From an uncultured Collinsella sp. (GTDB lineage: Bacteria; Actinomycetota; Coriobacteriia; Coriobacteriales; Coriobacteriaceae): DNA of 64,000 nucleotides. The stretch spans positions 1 through 64,000 of the forward strand of contig CABUHI010000010.1 in assembly GCA_902491345.1 (NCBI GenBank). Direction: 5' to 3'. Below the pieces are notes generated by a model, which searched no databases, was not told where the DNA came from, and saw only the letters and a list, made by a program, of their open reading frames with translations. Positions 54,625 through 61,518 of the stretch are shown piece after piece (the stretch's first letter is position 1; each line of letters begins with the position of its first letter). The position numbers and the translations under genes were made by a program.

Positions 54625-55268
54625 TACGAGAACCGGCGCATTAAGCCGACGACTTTGCCCAAGATGATGGGATTCGTTGCATAGATAGGCTCCATGGTGT
54701 CATTCTCGGGCTGCAGGCGTACGCGTCCCTGCTCCTTGTAGAACGTCTTGACGGTCGCTGAACCATCAATCATGGCCACGACAATTTCGCCGTTCATGGC
54801 ACTCTTTTGTTCACGGACGATGATGTAATCGCCATTGAAGATGCCGACATTGATCATTGAGCTCCCATGCACCTCAAGGATAAAGGAACCCTGATCAGTG
54901 GCGATTTCGGTCGGGATAGTAAAAGTGTCTTCGATATTCTGCTCGGCCAGAATGGGAATCCCAGCCGCGACGCGACCAACGAGCGGTAGCGAGACCGTTC
55001 CGCGAGGTGCGGTGGGCTCGTCAGATTTAGAAATTGAGACAGAGGAACCGTCCTCGTTAAAGAGTTCCAGGGCGCGCGGTTTGGTGGCATCGCGCTTGAG
55101 TAGCCCGCGCGCCTCCAGGGCAGAGAGATGGGCGTGCACGGTGCTGGGAGAGGATAGGCCCACGGCAGAAGCCATCTCGCGCACGCTGGGCGGATAACCC
55201 TTCTCCTGCTGATATTCCTTGATGAAGTCGTAAATTTGCTGCTGACGCTTGGTAATTTTGCGAGCCAT
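54624..55268 (-). CDS. lexA: SOS repressor LexA
   Basis: A 214-aa transcriptional repressor and self-cleaving protease. It has an N-terminal winged helix (ITKRQQQIYDFIKEYQQEKGYPPSVREMA as separate conserved blocks), a cleavage site Ala102-Gly103 (VAAGIPI), the catalytic Ser137 in HGSSM and Lys174 in SATVKTFY. The start at 55268 (MARKITKRQ) has GAGAGGA about 7 bases upstream; the in-frame extension towards 55373 runs across the operators. Three LexA boxes lie upstream, indicating autoregulation. Confidence 0.96.
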   Translation of the reverse strand: MARKITKRQQQIYDFIKEYQQEKGYPPSVREMASAVGLSSPSTVHAHLSALEARGLLKRDATKPRALELFNEDGSSVSISKSDEPTAPRGTVSLPLVGRVAAGIPILAEQNIEDTFTIPTEIATDQGSFILEVHGSSMINVGIFNGDYIIVREQKSAMNGEIVVAMIDGSATVKTFYKEQGRVRLQPENDTMEPIYATNPIILGKVVGLMRRFS

Positions 55269-55291
55269 CAGGGCATCCTCTCTACCCATGT

Positions 55292-55305
55292 CAAACAAAT
55301 GTTCG
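55292..55305 (-). promoter_or_regulatory. LexA box 1 (near lexA)
   Basis: On the minus strand CGAACATTTGTTTG, one mismatch to CGAAC-N4-GTTCG, located 24 bases upstream of the lexA start codon. Confidence 0.7.
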
Positions 55306-55313
55306 AATTTTGC

Positions 55314-55341
55314 TTGACAGGAACAACTGTTCGAAGATAAT
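55314..55341 (+). promoter_or_regulatory. Promoter of the LysM gene with LexA box 2 in its spacer
   Basis: TTGACA (55314-55319), a 16-base spacer and GATAAT (55336-55341). The spacer contains GGAACAACTGTTCG (55320-55333), a LexA box with one mismatch. This mirrors the recA promoter layout and predicts SOS control of the LysM gene. Confidence 0.8.
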
Positions 55342-55347
55342 AATAAC

Positions 55348-55361
55348 CGAACATTCGTTCT
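55348..55361 (+). promoter_or_regulatory. LexA box 3
   Basis: CGAACATTCGTTCT, matching CGAAC-N4-GTTC with the last base different. It lies at the expected transcription start of the LysM gene. Confidence 0.7.
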
Positions 55362-55431
55362 CGCGCTAGACATTTTTGTCCGCGCGGCTTGATAAAACTG
55401 TTCTCAGCAAAACACGCGAGAGGAGAACATG

Positions 55432-55881
55432 ATGAACGCAACGAATATGGTCCAGGGAAACCTCGCCCTTAAGCTCGAGACGCCTGCCGCGCCGGCTTTC
55501 ACGGTTGTTAAAGGCGGCCGATCTGGTTTCCAAACACTGCCTGGCAAGCCCGTCCGCAGCCAGTGCGTCGCCACGACTTCGGCCCCCGTTGCCCTAAAGG
55601 CTTCGACGATTGTCGCCCTAGCCGTTGCGCTCACGCTCTTCTTTGTACTTGCCACCTCGATCTTCAGCGCTCGTCACGCCGCATATGCCGAGTCGGTATC
55701 CAACGTTACCTACGAGACCGTCCGTGTTCAGTCTGGCGATTCCTTGTGGTCGCTAGCCCAGGAGCATCCGATTGAGGGTCTTTCCACGCAGGAGACCTCT
55801 GATATGATCCGCAACGTCAATCACCTGGAGCATGGCTCGCTCGATGCCGGTGCGCATCTTAAAGTTCCCGCACGTTCATAA
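55432..55881 (+). CDS. SOS-controlled LysM membrane protein, YneA/ChiZ-like probable cell-division inhibitor
   Basis: A 149-aa protein divergent from lexA. One membrane segment (about 57-78, VALAVALTLFFVLATS) ends in AAYAES. It is followed by a LysM domain (about 94-146, YETVRVQSGDSLWSLAQEHP). I prefer the second of two adjacent ATGs (55432) because AGGAG is 6 bases upstream; 55429 is the alternative. Bacillus YneA and Mycobacterium Rv2719c/ChiZ are LysM proteins next to lexA that stop division during SOS, and the neighbours lexA and nrdR match the mycobacterial order. Function is inferred from context. The N-terminal 55 residues are cytoplasmic and unlike YneA. Confidence 0.8.
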   Translation: MNATNMVQGNLALKLETPAAPAFTVVKGGRSGFQTLPGKPVRSQCVATTSAPVALKASTIVALAVALTLFFVLATSIFSARHAAYAESVSNVTYETVRVQSGDSLWSLAQEHPIEGLSTQETSDMIRNVNHLEHGSLDAGAHLKVPARS

Positions 55882-55932
55882 GATTTAAGTACCGTCGCAT
55901 GGTACCCTTGTAATCGTTTTAGAGGAGGTACC

Positions 55933-56376
55933 ATGCGCTGTCCCAAATGCGGCAAGGCACATACCCGCGTCGTTGATTCCCGCATGCAGGAATCAAATAA
56001 CACCATCAAGCGCCGTCGCGAATGCTGCTCATGCAATTATCGCTTTACGACATTTGAGCGTTGTGAAGACCCTATCGAGGTCATTAAGTCAGACGGATCC
56101 AAGCAACGGTTCGATCGCAATAAGCTGCTGGTCGGTTTGATGCGCGCCACGATCAAGCGAGATATCGACACTAAAAAGCTCAACGAGATCATTGACGATA
56201 TTGAGGTTGAGCTTCGTTCCCGTACGCTCACGGCTGTTACGTCCCATGAGCTGGGCGATATGGTTCTTAAGCGGTTGGCCAAGATCGATAAAGTGGCCTA
56301 CATCCGCTTTGCCTCGGTCTATCGCGATTTCAAAGACGTCGATGAGTTTCTGCAAGAGCTCGACAAGCTAAGGTGA
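55933..56376 (+). CDS. nrdR: Transcriptional repressor NrdR
   Basis: A 147-aa regulator of ribonucleotide reductase genes. The N-terminal zinc ribbon has MRCPKCG and CCSCNYRF (four Cys), followed by RRECCSC and an ATP-cone domain (VIKSDGSKQRFDRNKLLVGL). NrdR senses ATP/dATP and binds NrdR boxes. GAGGAGG is upstream of the start. It lies beside dut, so dNTP supply genes cluster with the SOS locus. Confidence 0.95.
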   Translation: MRCPKCGKAHTRVVDSRMQESNNTIKRRRECCSCNYRFTTFERCEDPIEVIKSDGSKQRFDRNKLLVGLMRATIKRDIDTKKLNEIIDDIEVELRSRTLTAVTSHELGDMVLKRLAKIDKVAYIRFASVYRDFKDVDEFLQELDKLR

Positions 56377-56380
56377 TTTC

Positions 56381-56824
56381 ATGTCCAACATTACCGTTAA
56401 CATTAAGCGTCTCGACCCAACCGTCGAGCTTCCCAAATACGCCCATCCCACGGATGCCGGTCTTGACCTCCGAGCCAACGAGGATTGCACCCTCAAGCCT
56501 TTTGAGCGTCGCCTGGTCTCCACGGGCCTAGCCGTCGCCCTGCCCGACGGCTACGCCGGCTTCGTCCAGCCCCGCAGCGGCCTGGCCATTAAGCAAGGCC
56601 TGTCCATAGTCAACACTCCTGGCCTCATCGACGCCCACTACCGAGGAGAGCTCAAAGTCATCCTCATCAACCTAGACCCCACGAACAACATCCAAATCAA
56701 CAAAGGCGACCGCATCGCCCAGCTCGTCATCCAAGAAGTCCCCACGGTCAACCTCGTAGAAGTAGAAGAACTAGATAAAACCGACCGAGGAGCCGGCGGT
56801 TTCGGTTCTAGCGGCGTCGCTTAG
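56381..56824 (+). CDS. dut: Deoxyuridine 5'-triphosphate nucleotidohydrolase
   Basis: A 147-aa dUTPase that hydrolyses dUTP to dUMP to prevent uracil incorporation. All five trimeric dUTPase motifs are present: AGLDLRA, PRSGLAIKQG, GLIDAHYRGEL, RIAQLVIQ and the C-terminal arm RGAGGFGSSG. It lies 4 bases after nrdR. The last third uses more A-rich and CTA/GTA/AGA-type codons (for example GTAGAAGTAGAAGAACTA) than neighbouring genes, though the protein is normal. Confidence 0.96.
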   Translation: MSNITVNIKRLDPTVELPKYAHPTDAGLDLRANEDCTLKPFERRLVSTGLAVALPDGYAGFVQPRSGLAIKQGLSIVNTPGLIDAHYRGELKVILINLDPTNNIQINKGDRIAQLVIQEVPTVNLVEVEELDKTDRGAGGFGSSGVA

Positions 56825-56859
56825 TCGTTTACGTACTGTCCGCTGACCGGCCCGACCCG

Positions 56860-56893
56860 CCTATATATCATCCCATGCTCAAACATTCTCGCG
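56860..56893 (+). repeat. Half copy of palindromic element family B
   Basis: It contains CTATATATCATCCCA followed by TGCTCAAACATTCTCGC, identical to one arm end and half core of the 57175-57278 copy (inverted), but the second half and opposite arm are missing. Confidence 0.7.
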
Positions 56894-56910
56894 GGGGCGC
56901 TCGTATCCCT

Positions 56911-57013
56911 CCCGCCCGTCTCTCACACATATCATTCCATGCTCAAACATTCTCGCGTCGCTTCGCTCGCTGCGAAACTGCGCGTGGAACGATATGTGTG
57001 AGAGACGGGCGGG
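56911..57013 (+). repeat. Long-arm palindromic element, family B, copy 1
   Basis: Arms 56911-56939 and 56985-57013 pair at 28 of 29 positions, the exception being a wobble pair. The 45-base core (56940-56984) begins TGCTCAAACATTCTCGC and ends GCTGCGAAACTGCGCG. Confidence 0.85.
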
Positions 57014-57049
57014 CGGTTACTCGCTTGAAAAATTAAAGCCTTTCTTTCT

Positions 57050-57098
57050 AGTAAGCCGATGCGATAAAGGAAAACCTCCTTTCTCGCATCGGCTTACT
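57050..57098. terminator. 22-bp hairpin, probable bidirectional terminator of dut and the glycosyltransferase gene
   Basis: 57050-57071 pairs with 57077-57098 with one mismatch and a 5-base loop. T-rich sequence follows on the plus strand (ATATTTATATTTTT). It differs in sequence from the palindromes on either side. Confidence 0.65.
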
Positions 57099-57174
57099 AT
57101 ATTTATATTTTTGGTTTTGCCTTTGCAGATTCTGATGGTGGGGAATCTGGTATAGCTGCAAGTACGTTAACGCA

Positions 57175-57278
57175 GCTTGCCTGTGGGAGGCCCCTATATA
57201 TCGTCCCGCGCGCAGTTTCGCAGCGAAGCGAGAATGTTTGAGCACGGGATGATATATAGGGGCCTCCCACAGGCAAGC
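57175..57278 (-). repeat. Long-arm palindromic element, family B, copy 2
   Basis: Arms 57175-57208 and 57245-57278 pair at 33 of 34 positions, the exception being a wobble. The 36-base core (57209-57244) is the reverse complement of the core of copy 1, except for 9 bases present only in copy 1. The outer arm sequence is different from copy 1. The right arm ends 14 bases from the glycosyltransferase stop codon. Confidence 0.85.
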
Positions 57279-57291
57279 GAACATTAAGACG

Positions 57292-58593
57292 CTAGCGGAT
57301 ATGCGCGGGTTTTCCGCCCCAGTAGAAGCGGCAGAATGCGCGTTTTCTTTTCTGGGGTTTGCCTACGAGTTCCATGGTGGCGACGGCGATGTCTTCGGCT
57401 GCGTGGGGACGGCGTAGTACTTCGCCGTTGATGAGTAGGGCTTTGAGCGACTCCGGATGGTCGTGCAGGTGGCGCAGGGTTACGATGAGCTCTCGTGCCG
57501 TGGTGACGTGCATGCTGGCGCCCATGCCGGTGAGCATGGTGGTGTTGGCCTTTTCCTGGCCATATGACTTGCCCAGCAGGATCATCGGCAGATGCGCGCA
57601 GAGGCACTCGGTGACCGTGAGTCCGCCCGATTTGAGGATTGCCAAGTCGCAGCCGTGCATGAGGGCCGCCATGTCGTCGACATAGTCCAACACCGTGACG
57701 TTCTCGAGCTTCATGGCATCGAAGAGCGTCTTCAGCCGGGTGGCATACTCCACGTCTTTGCCGGGCAAAAAGACAAAGTGCATGTCTTCGAAGCTGCGCA
57801 GGAAGGGGAGTGTGTGGTCCATCGCCGCGCGAAAGCGGACGTAAGGCTGGGGCAAGCTGGCGCCGGCCATTACCAGCACGACGGTCTTGTCGGTGGGGAG
57901 GTTGAACTTGGTTAGCTCTTCCTCGCGATCGTAATTCGTGTCGAATCCGGCGCGAATAGGGATGCCGGTAATGCGAATCTTTGCCTCGGGCACCTTGCGC
58001 GGACGCAGCGTTTCAGCCATGAATTCGTTGGCAACACAGAATAGATCGGTGTCCTTGTGGGGCCACCAGCCCTCGACTTCGTAGTCAGTCGGTACGCAGA
58101 TGACCGGATAATCGATACCCGTAATTACGCGGGCGCCAACGGCAACATTGGCTGCCGTGATGTGCGTTGCGACCACGGCTATTGGCCTTCGACTACGAAT
58201 ATATTCGTTGAAGGCGGGGAACATAATTCGCGACCATGCCGTGCCGCCACCCCAGAGAAGATGCCCCGTAAGCGTATATCGCCAGGTCAGGTCGTAAATG
58301 GGGCGCGTGGCTCCCGTAAAAGAAGCCGCGGTCTTATTGCCGTCGAATTTAATACGTCCAAAATCAAGGATATCGAGCACTTCAATCTCAACATCCTCGG
58401 GGACGCCATTGGTGCCGCGGACGAGGTCGAATGCCTGCGCAATCGCATTTGCGGCGGCCTTGTGGCCCGAGCCGACCGAGGCATGCACGATGGTCACGAG
58501 GGGTTTTTGCTGAGCCAAGAGCGTGGTTTGCTCCGATTGGGGAGTGCTGTGCGTGATCAGGGGAGCGTCGTCGCTCGTCTGCGTCTGATCCAT
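57292..58593 (-). CDS. MGDG synthase/UgtP-type diacylglycerol glucosyltransferase
   Basis: A 433-aa GT28-like glycosyltransferase. It starts with the MGDG-synthase N-terminal motif VTIVHASVGSGHKAAANAIAQ (two blocks, about 33-53). It then has THITAANVAVG and CVPTDYEVEGWWPH, and a C-terminal UDP-sugar domain with LKSGGLTVTECLCAHLPMI and GQEKANT. The family (UgtP) adds glucose to diacylglycerol to make membrane glycolipid and the lipoteichoic acid anchor. The start at 58593 has AAGGGGAG about 6 bases upstream; a 13-codon longer in-frame reading is rejected. It is convergent with dut and divergent from trxB. Confidence 0.87.
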   Translation of the reverse strand: MDQTQTSDDAPLITHSTPQSEQTTLLAQQKPLVTIVHASVGSGHKAAANAIAQAFDLVRGTNGVPEDVEIEVLDILDFGRIKFDGNKTAASFTGATRPIYDLTWRYTLTGHLLWGGGTAWSRIMFPAFNEYIRSRRPIAVVATHITAANVAVGARVITGIDYPVICVPTDYEVEGWWPHKDTDLFCVANEFMAETLRPRKVPEAKIRITGIPIRAGFDTNYDREEELTKFNLPTDKTVVLVMAGASLPQPYVRFRAAMDHTLPFLRSFEDMHFVFLPGKDVEYATRLKTLFDAMKLENVTVLDYVDDMAALMHGCDLAILKSGGLTVTECLCAHLPMILLGKSYGQEKANTTMLTGMGASMHVTTARELIVTLRHLHDHPESLKALLINGEVLRRPHAAEDIAVATMELVGKPQKRKRAFCRFYWGGKPAHIR

Positions 58594-58711
58594 CGATAAC
58601 TCCCCTTCGACGTTGTAACACGGATTTATCATTGTAGTGCATGAGTGTCACGTTCACGTAAATTTGGGTATGAGCGCAAAGAACGACAACGTTTCGACGA
58701 GAGGACTCTTC

Positions 58712-59650
58712 ATGATTACCGATCAGACAATCGATGTTGCGATTATCGGCGGCGGCCCCGCGGGCTATGCTGCGGCCATTTATGCGGCGCGTGCCAACCT
58801 GACGACGACTGTCCTTGAGCAGGGTATGTCTGGCGGACAGATTGCTACATCCAACGAGATTGAGAATTATCCTGGTATTCCACTGCTGAGCGGCGCCGAA
58901 CTTGGTGAGCGGTTCCAACAGCATGCTGAAGGCCTGGGGGCCCAGGTTAAATGGAGTATGGTGACAGGCGTCGATTACGATGCCGATGCGGCTCAATTTA
59001 CCATCCATCATGATATGGGCGACACAGCGGCCAAGAGCGTCATTGCGTGCATGGGCGCCACGCCGCGTCCTGCGGGTTTTATTGGCGAGGACACGTATCG
59101 CGGTCGTGGCGTTTCGTATTGCGCGACGTGTGACGGCATGTTCTTCCGTGGCAAGCAGGTCTTTGTTATCGGAGGCGGCAATTCGGCATGCGAGGAGGCA
59201 CTGTTCCTGTCCGACATTGCCAGCAGCGTGACCATCGTGCTGCGTCGCGATCAGTTCCGTGCACCCGAGGGCGTTGTGAATAAAGTGCTCGCTAAGGACA
59301 ATATTTCAGTTAGGTACCAAACTAGTATTGTTCAGCTTTCTGGTGAAGCGATACCCATGACAATTACGTTCAAGGACAATGCGAGCGGCAAAACGCAAGC
59401 CGAGACCTTTGAACCTGGCTCATTTGGCATTTTTGTCTTTACCGGCACGCAGCCACATACCGAACTTGTTGAGCATCTAGTCGATCTGGCTCCCGACGGC
59501 GGCATCCTTACCGACGATTCGATGGCTACCCGTACGCCCGGCTTATTCGCAGCCGGCGATATCCGTTCCAAGCGTTTACGCCAGGTTGTGACCGCCGTTT
59601 CGGACGGAGCCATAGCAGCAACCAGCGCATACGCTTTCCTACGCGGATAA
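58712..59650 (+). CDS. trxB: Thioredoxin-disulfide reductase
   Basis: A 312-aa FAD/NADPH flavoprotein that reduces thioredoxin. N-terminal FAD-binding GGGPAGYAAAIYAARA, active-site CATC (about 137-140), NADPH-binding GGGNSACEEALFL, and C-terminal GLFAAGDI are all present. The start ATG 58712 has GAGAGGA 7-8 bases upstream; the in-frame extension from 58637 lacks one. Single gene with its own terminator. Confidence 0.95.
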   Translation: MITDQTIDVAIIGGGPAGYAAAIYAARANLTTTVLEQGMSGGQIATSNEIENYPGIPLLSGAELGERFQQHAEGLGAQVKWSMVTGVDYDADAAQFTIHHDMGDTAAKSVIACMGATPRPAGFIGEDTYRGRGVSYCATCDGMFFRGKQVFVIGGGNSACEEALFLSDIASSVTIVLRRDQFRAPEGVVNKVLAKDNISVRYQTSIVQLSGEAIPMTITFKDNASGKTQAETFEPGSFGIFVFTGTQPHTELVEHLVDLAPDGGILTDDSMATRTPGLFAAGDIRSKRLRQVVTAVSDGAIAATSAYAFLRG

Positions 59651-59690
59651 GTACGATAATATATCTTATGTAAGGTTGTTATCTTTTAAC

Positions 59691-59734
59691 AAAGTGGTTG
59701 GACGGTGTATCAATGTGCTGTCCAACCACTTTTA
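59691..59734 (+). terminator. Terminator of trxB
   Basis: A 13-bp perfect stem (59691-59703 with 59720-59732) with a 16-base loop and T/A-rich edges on both sides. Confidence 0.85.
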
Positions 59735-59743
59735 CTTGGCGAC

Positions 59744-59766
59744 TATGTGGTATGCAAAACTAGATA
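59744..59766 (+). promoter_or_regulatory. 23-bp operator-like sequence upstream of the DUF1836 gene
   Basis: It matches 61416-61438 at 20 of 23 positions, both copies ending in CAAAACTAGATA. It lies just upstream of -10 candidates TAGAAT (59770-59775) and TACAAT (59775-59780), so it covers the -35 position. Confidence 0.65.
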
Positions 59767-59803
59767 ACGTAGAATACAATATATAAATGAACGGAGGATC
59801 CTT

Positions 59804-60415
59804 ATGAACCACGCCAAACGCGTTATCCCGATGTCCGATACATCGATCAGCATTAAGCCTGAGGATATTCAGCCCACTGTGCTGCCCGATGAATTTATTC
59901 AGTCCGATATCGTACGCAAACTCAATACGTTGAGTCTGCCGCGCTATGACCAGTTGCCCAATGTGACGCTCTACCGCGACCAGGTCATTGAGTATGTCGC
60001 GCTGTGGATGGAGCCGCTGTCCCTTTGCGTTGAGCAGCCTATCATTACGCCATCGATGATCAATAACTACGTAAAGGTTGGCCTGGTGCCTGCTCCGGTC
60101 AAAAAGCAATATGGCCGCGAGCAAATTGCGCGTCTCATCGCCATTTGTATCTTTAAGCAGGTGCTGCCCATCGCTGCGGTCCAGGCGCTCTTTAATATTC
60201 AGCGTTTGAGCTACGATGCTCCGACGGCCTTCGATTATGTGGTCGATCAGCTCGAGGCATCGATTCGTTCGGCGTTTTCTGTCGAGCAGACGCCGGTTCC
60301 CGATACGGCGCATCAGGTTACGCGTGAGTCGCTGCTTGTGCGCAGTGCGGTTTCCTCCTTTGTTTCGAAGGCTTACTTGATGAGCTATCTCAAGTTCAAC
60401 GGGTTTAATAGCTAG
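59804..60415 (+). CDS. DUF1836 domain-containing putative regulator
   Basis: A 203-aa protein. Its core, PSMINNYVKVGLVPAPVKKQYGREQIARLIAICIFKQVLPIAAVQALF (three consecutive blocks, about 86-133), is the MerR-like helix-turn-helix pattern of DUF1836: a helix, the NYVKxGL turn, a Lys/Arg/Tyr wing, then a helix bundle. No effector domain is recognised after it. ATG 59804 has ACGGAGG 6-8 bases upstream. A 23-bp sequence in its promoter recurs in front of the convergent degV gene, suggesting both are its targets; this is inference. Confidence 0.82.
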   Translation: MNHAKRVIPMSDTSISIKPEDIQPTVLPDEFIQSDIVRKLNTLSLPRYDQLPNVTLYRDQVIEYVALWMEPLSLCVEQPIITPSMINNYVKVGLVPAPVKKQYGREQIARLIAICIFKQVLPIAAVQALFNIQRLSYDAPTAFDYVVDQLEASIRSAFSVEQTPVPDTAHQVTRESLLVRSAVSSFVSKAYLMSYLKFNGFNS

Positions 60416-60427
60416 CCGACGTATAAA

Positions 60428-60475
60428 ACGGGCGGGACAAAGAGCCATCTGTCGCTTTGTCCCGCCCGTATTTTG
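60428..60475. terminator. Bidirectional terminator between the DUF1836 and DegV genes
   Basis: A 15-bp perfect GC-rich stem (60428-60442 with 60455-60469), TATTTT on the plus-strand side and AAAA before it, so it serves both convergent genes. Confidence 0.9.
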
Positions 60476-60487
60476 CTTGGTTGGACT

Positions 60488-61354
60488 TTATTTGCCTGAA
60501 GCTACGCCCATGCCGTAGCCGATGATGAGGCCGTGCATTTCGGCGTAATAGGAATCCAGGCCGTTGCAGGGCATGATGATGGTCTTGGAGCCGGGCCAAT
60601 GTTCGACTATGCGATCAGTAAGCGCCTGGGCTCCAGCTTCGTTCTCAACGTGATCGATGATGACCTCACCGCCCGTAAAGCCCTCGGCTTCCATAGTGTC
60701 GATGATCTTGTTGAGCATCTTCTTTTCGCCACGCGTGTGCCCGACGAGTTCGATTTTACCGGCCTCACTCGCCGTGCCCAAAATGCGGATATTGAGCTTG
60801 TTGGCAATGACGCCGGCTGCCTTAGGGATACGTCCGGCTTTGGCGAGGTTTTCGTAATTGCACAAACTGAAGAGGATTTTGCTGTTCTGTTCAAGGCTAT
60901 CGAAGCATGCGCAAGCATCCTCGAATGAGACATTCGGATTGCTTGCAAGATAGCGGTCGAACAGCAAGAAAATGAGGTCCATTTTGCCGCCAGCTGCGCG
61001 TGAATTGACTAGATGAATCTGTCGGTCGGGCTCCTCGGCAAGAACCATATCGCGAGCCGTGGCTGCCGCGTTGTAGCTGCCCGACACGCCCTCAGAGATC
61101 GGCATGCAGATGGTCTTGTCTGCCAATTTGAAGAGCTCGGCCCACTCCCCTACGCTGGGACAAGCGCTCGAAGAAGCGTTCGTCTCCGCCTGAACAGCGC
61201 AGTTGAGCTCATGAACATCGAGCGAAAGGTCATCGACGAATTCACGCTCCCCCACTCGAATTTTGAGGGGCGCAAATGCAAAGGTGGTATGGGGTGCGGT
61301 CGGTTGCCAATCGCGGAGGTTACAGCTTGAATCGGAGATAAGTGCCCAGCTCAT
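60488..61354 (-). CDS. DegV-family fatty-acid-binding protein
   Basis: A 288-aa protein. N-terminal ALISDSSCNL, followed by the DegV pattern (T/S-S-x-P at SACPSVGEW, ISEGVSGSYNAA near 85-97) and a C-terminal domain with EVIIDHVENEAGA. Family members (FakB) bind fatty acids and present them to the kinase FakA for phosphorylation; no fakA is in the window. It has a TATAAT -10 at 61384-61389 (minus) but no recognisable -35, and the shared 23-bp operator lies upstream. AGAAAGGA precedes the start. Confidence 0.9.
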   Translation of the reverse strand: MSWALISDSSCNLRDWQPTAPHTTFAFAPLKIRVGEREFVDDLSLDVHELNCAVQAETNASSSACPSVGEWAELFKLADKTICMPISEGVSGSYNAAATARDMVLAEEPDRQIHLVNSRAAGGKMDLIFLLFDRYLASNPNVSFEDACACFDSLEQNSKILFSLCNYENLAKAGRIPKAAGVIANKLNIRILGTASEAGKIELVGHTRGEKKMLNKIIDTMEAEGFTGGEVIIDHVENEAGAQALTDRIVEHWPGSKTIIMPCNGLDSYYAEMHGLIIGYGMGVASGK

Positions 61355-61383
61355 AGAGGGTCCTTTCTAATTGTTCTTCAACA

Positions 61384-61389
61384 ATTATA
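61384..61389 (-). promoter_or_regulatory. -10 element of the degV promoter
   Basis: A perfect TATAAT on the minus strand about 30 bases upstream of degV. The sequence 17 bases further upstream (GCCCAA) is not -35-like, so the promoter may need an activator. Confidence 0.55.
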
Positions 61390-61415
61390 GCTTTCTTGCT
61401 GACCGATTGGGCCGC

Positions 61416-61438
61416 TATCTAGTATTCAAAACTAGATA
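61416..61438 (-). promoter_or_regulatory. Palindromic 23-bp operator-like sequence upstream of degV
   Basis: TATCTAGT-N7-ACTAGATA is an 8-bp perfect inverted repeat and matches 59744-59766 at 20 of 23 positions. It would lie at about -39 to -61 from the degV start site, the usual place for an activator. Confidence 0.65.
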
Positions 61439-61463
61439 TCGGCCTGGACTAAAGATAAAAGAA

Positions 61464-61494
61464 TGGACCTCGCAACTTAAAGCCACGAGGTCCA
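61464..61494 (-). terminator. Terminator of the NlpC/P60 gene
   Basis: A 9-bp perfect stem TGGACCTCG/CGAGGTCCA (61464-61472 with 61486-61494). On the minus strand it is followed by TTCTTTTATCTTT. Confidence 0.75.
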
Positions 61495-61518
61495 CATTCA
61501 CACGCTGTGTAAGATGAC

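Larger units (their letters stand above)
56825..57291. other. 467-bp intergenic region between dut and the glycosyltransferase gene
   Basis: No credible coding sequence. It is filled by a half copy and two inverted full copies of a palindromic element (family B), with a separate 22-bp hairpin between them. The two flanking genes are convergent. Confidence 0.65.
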
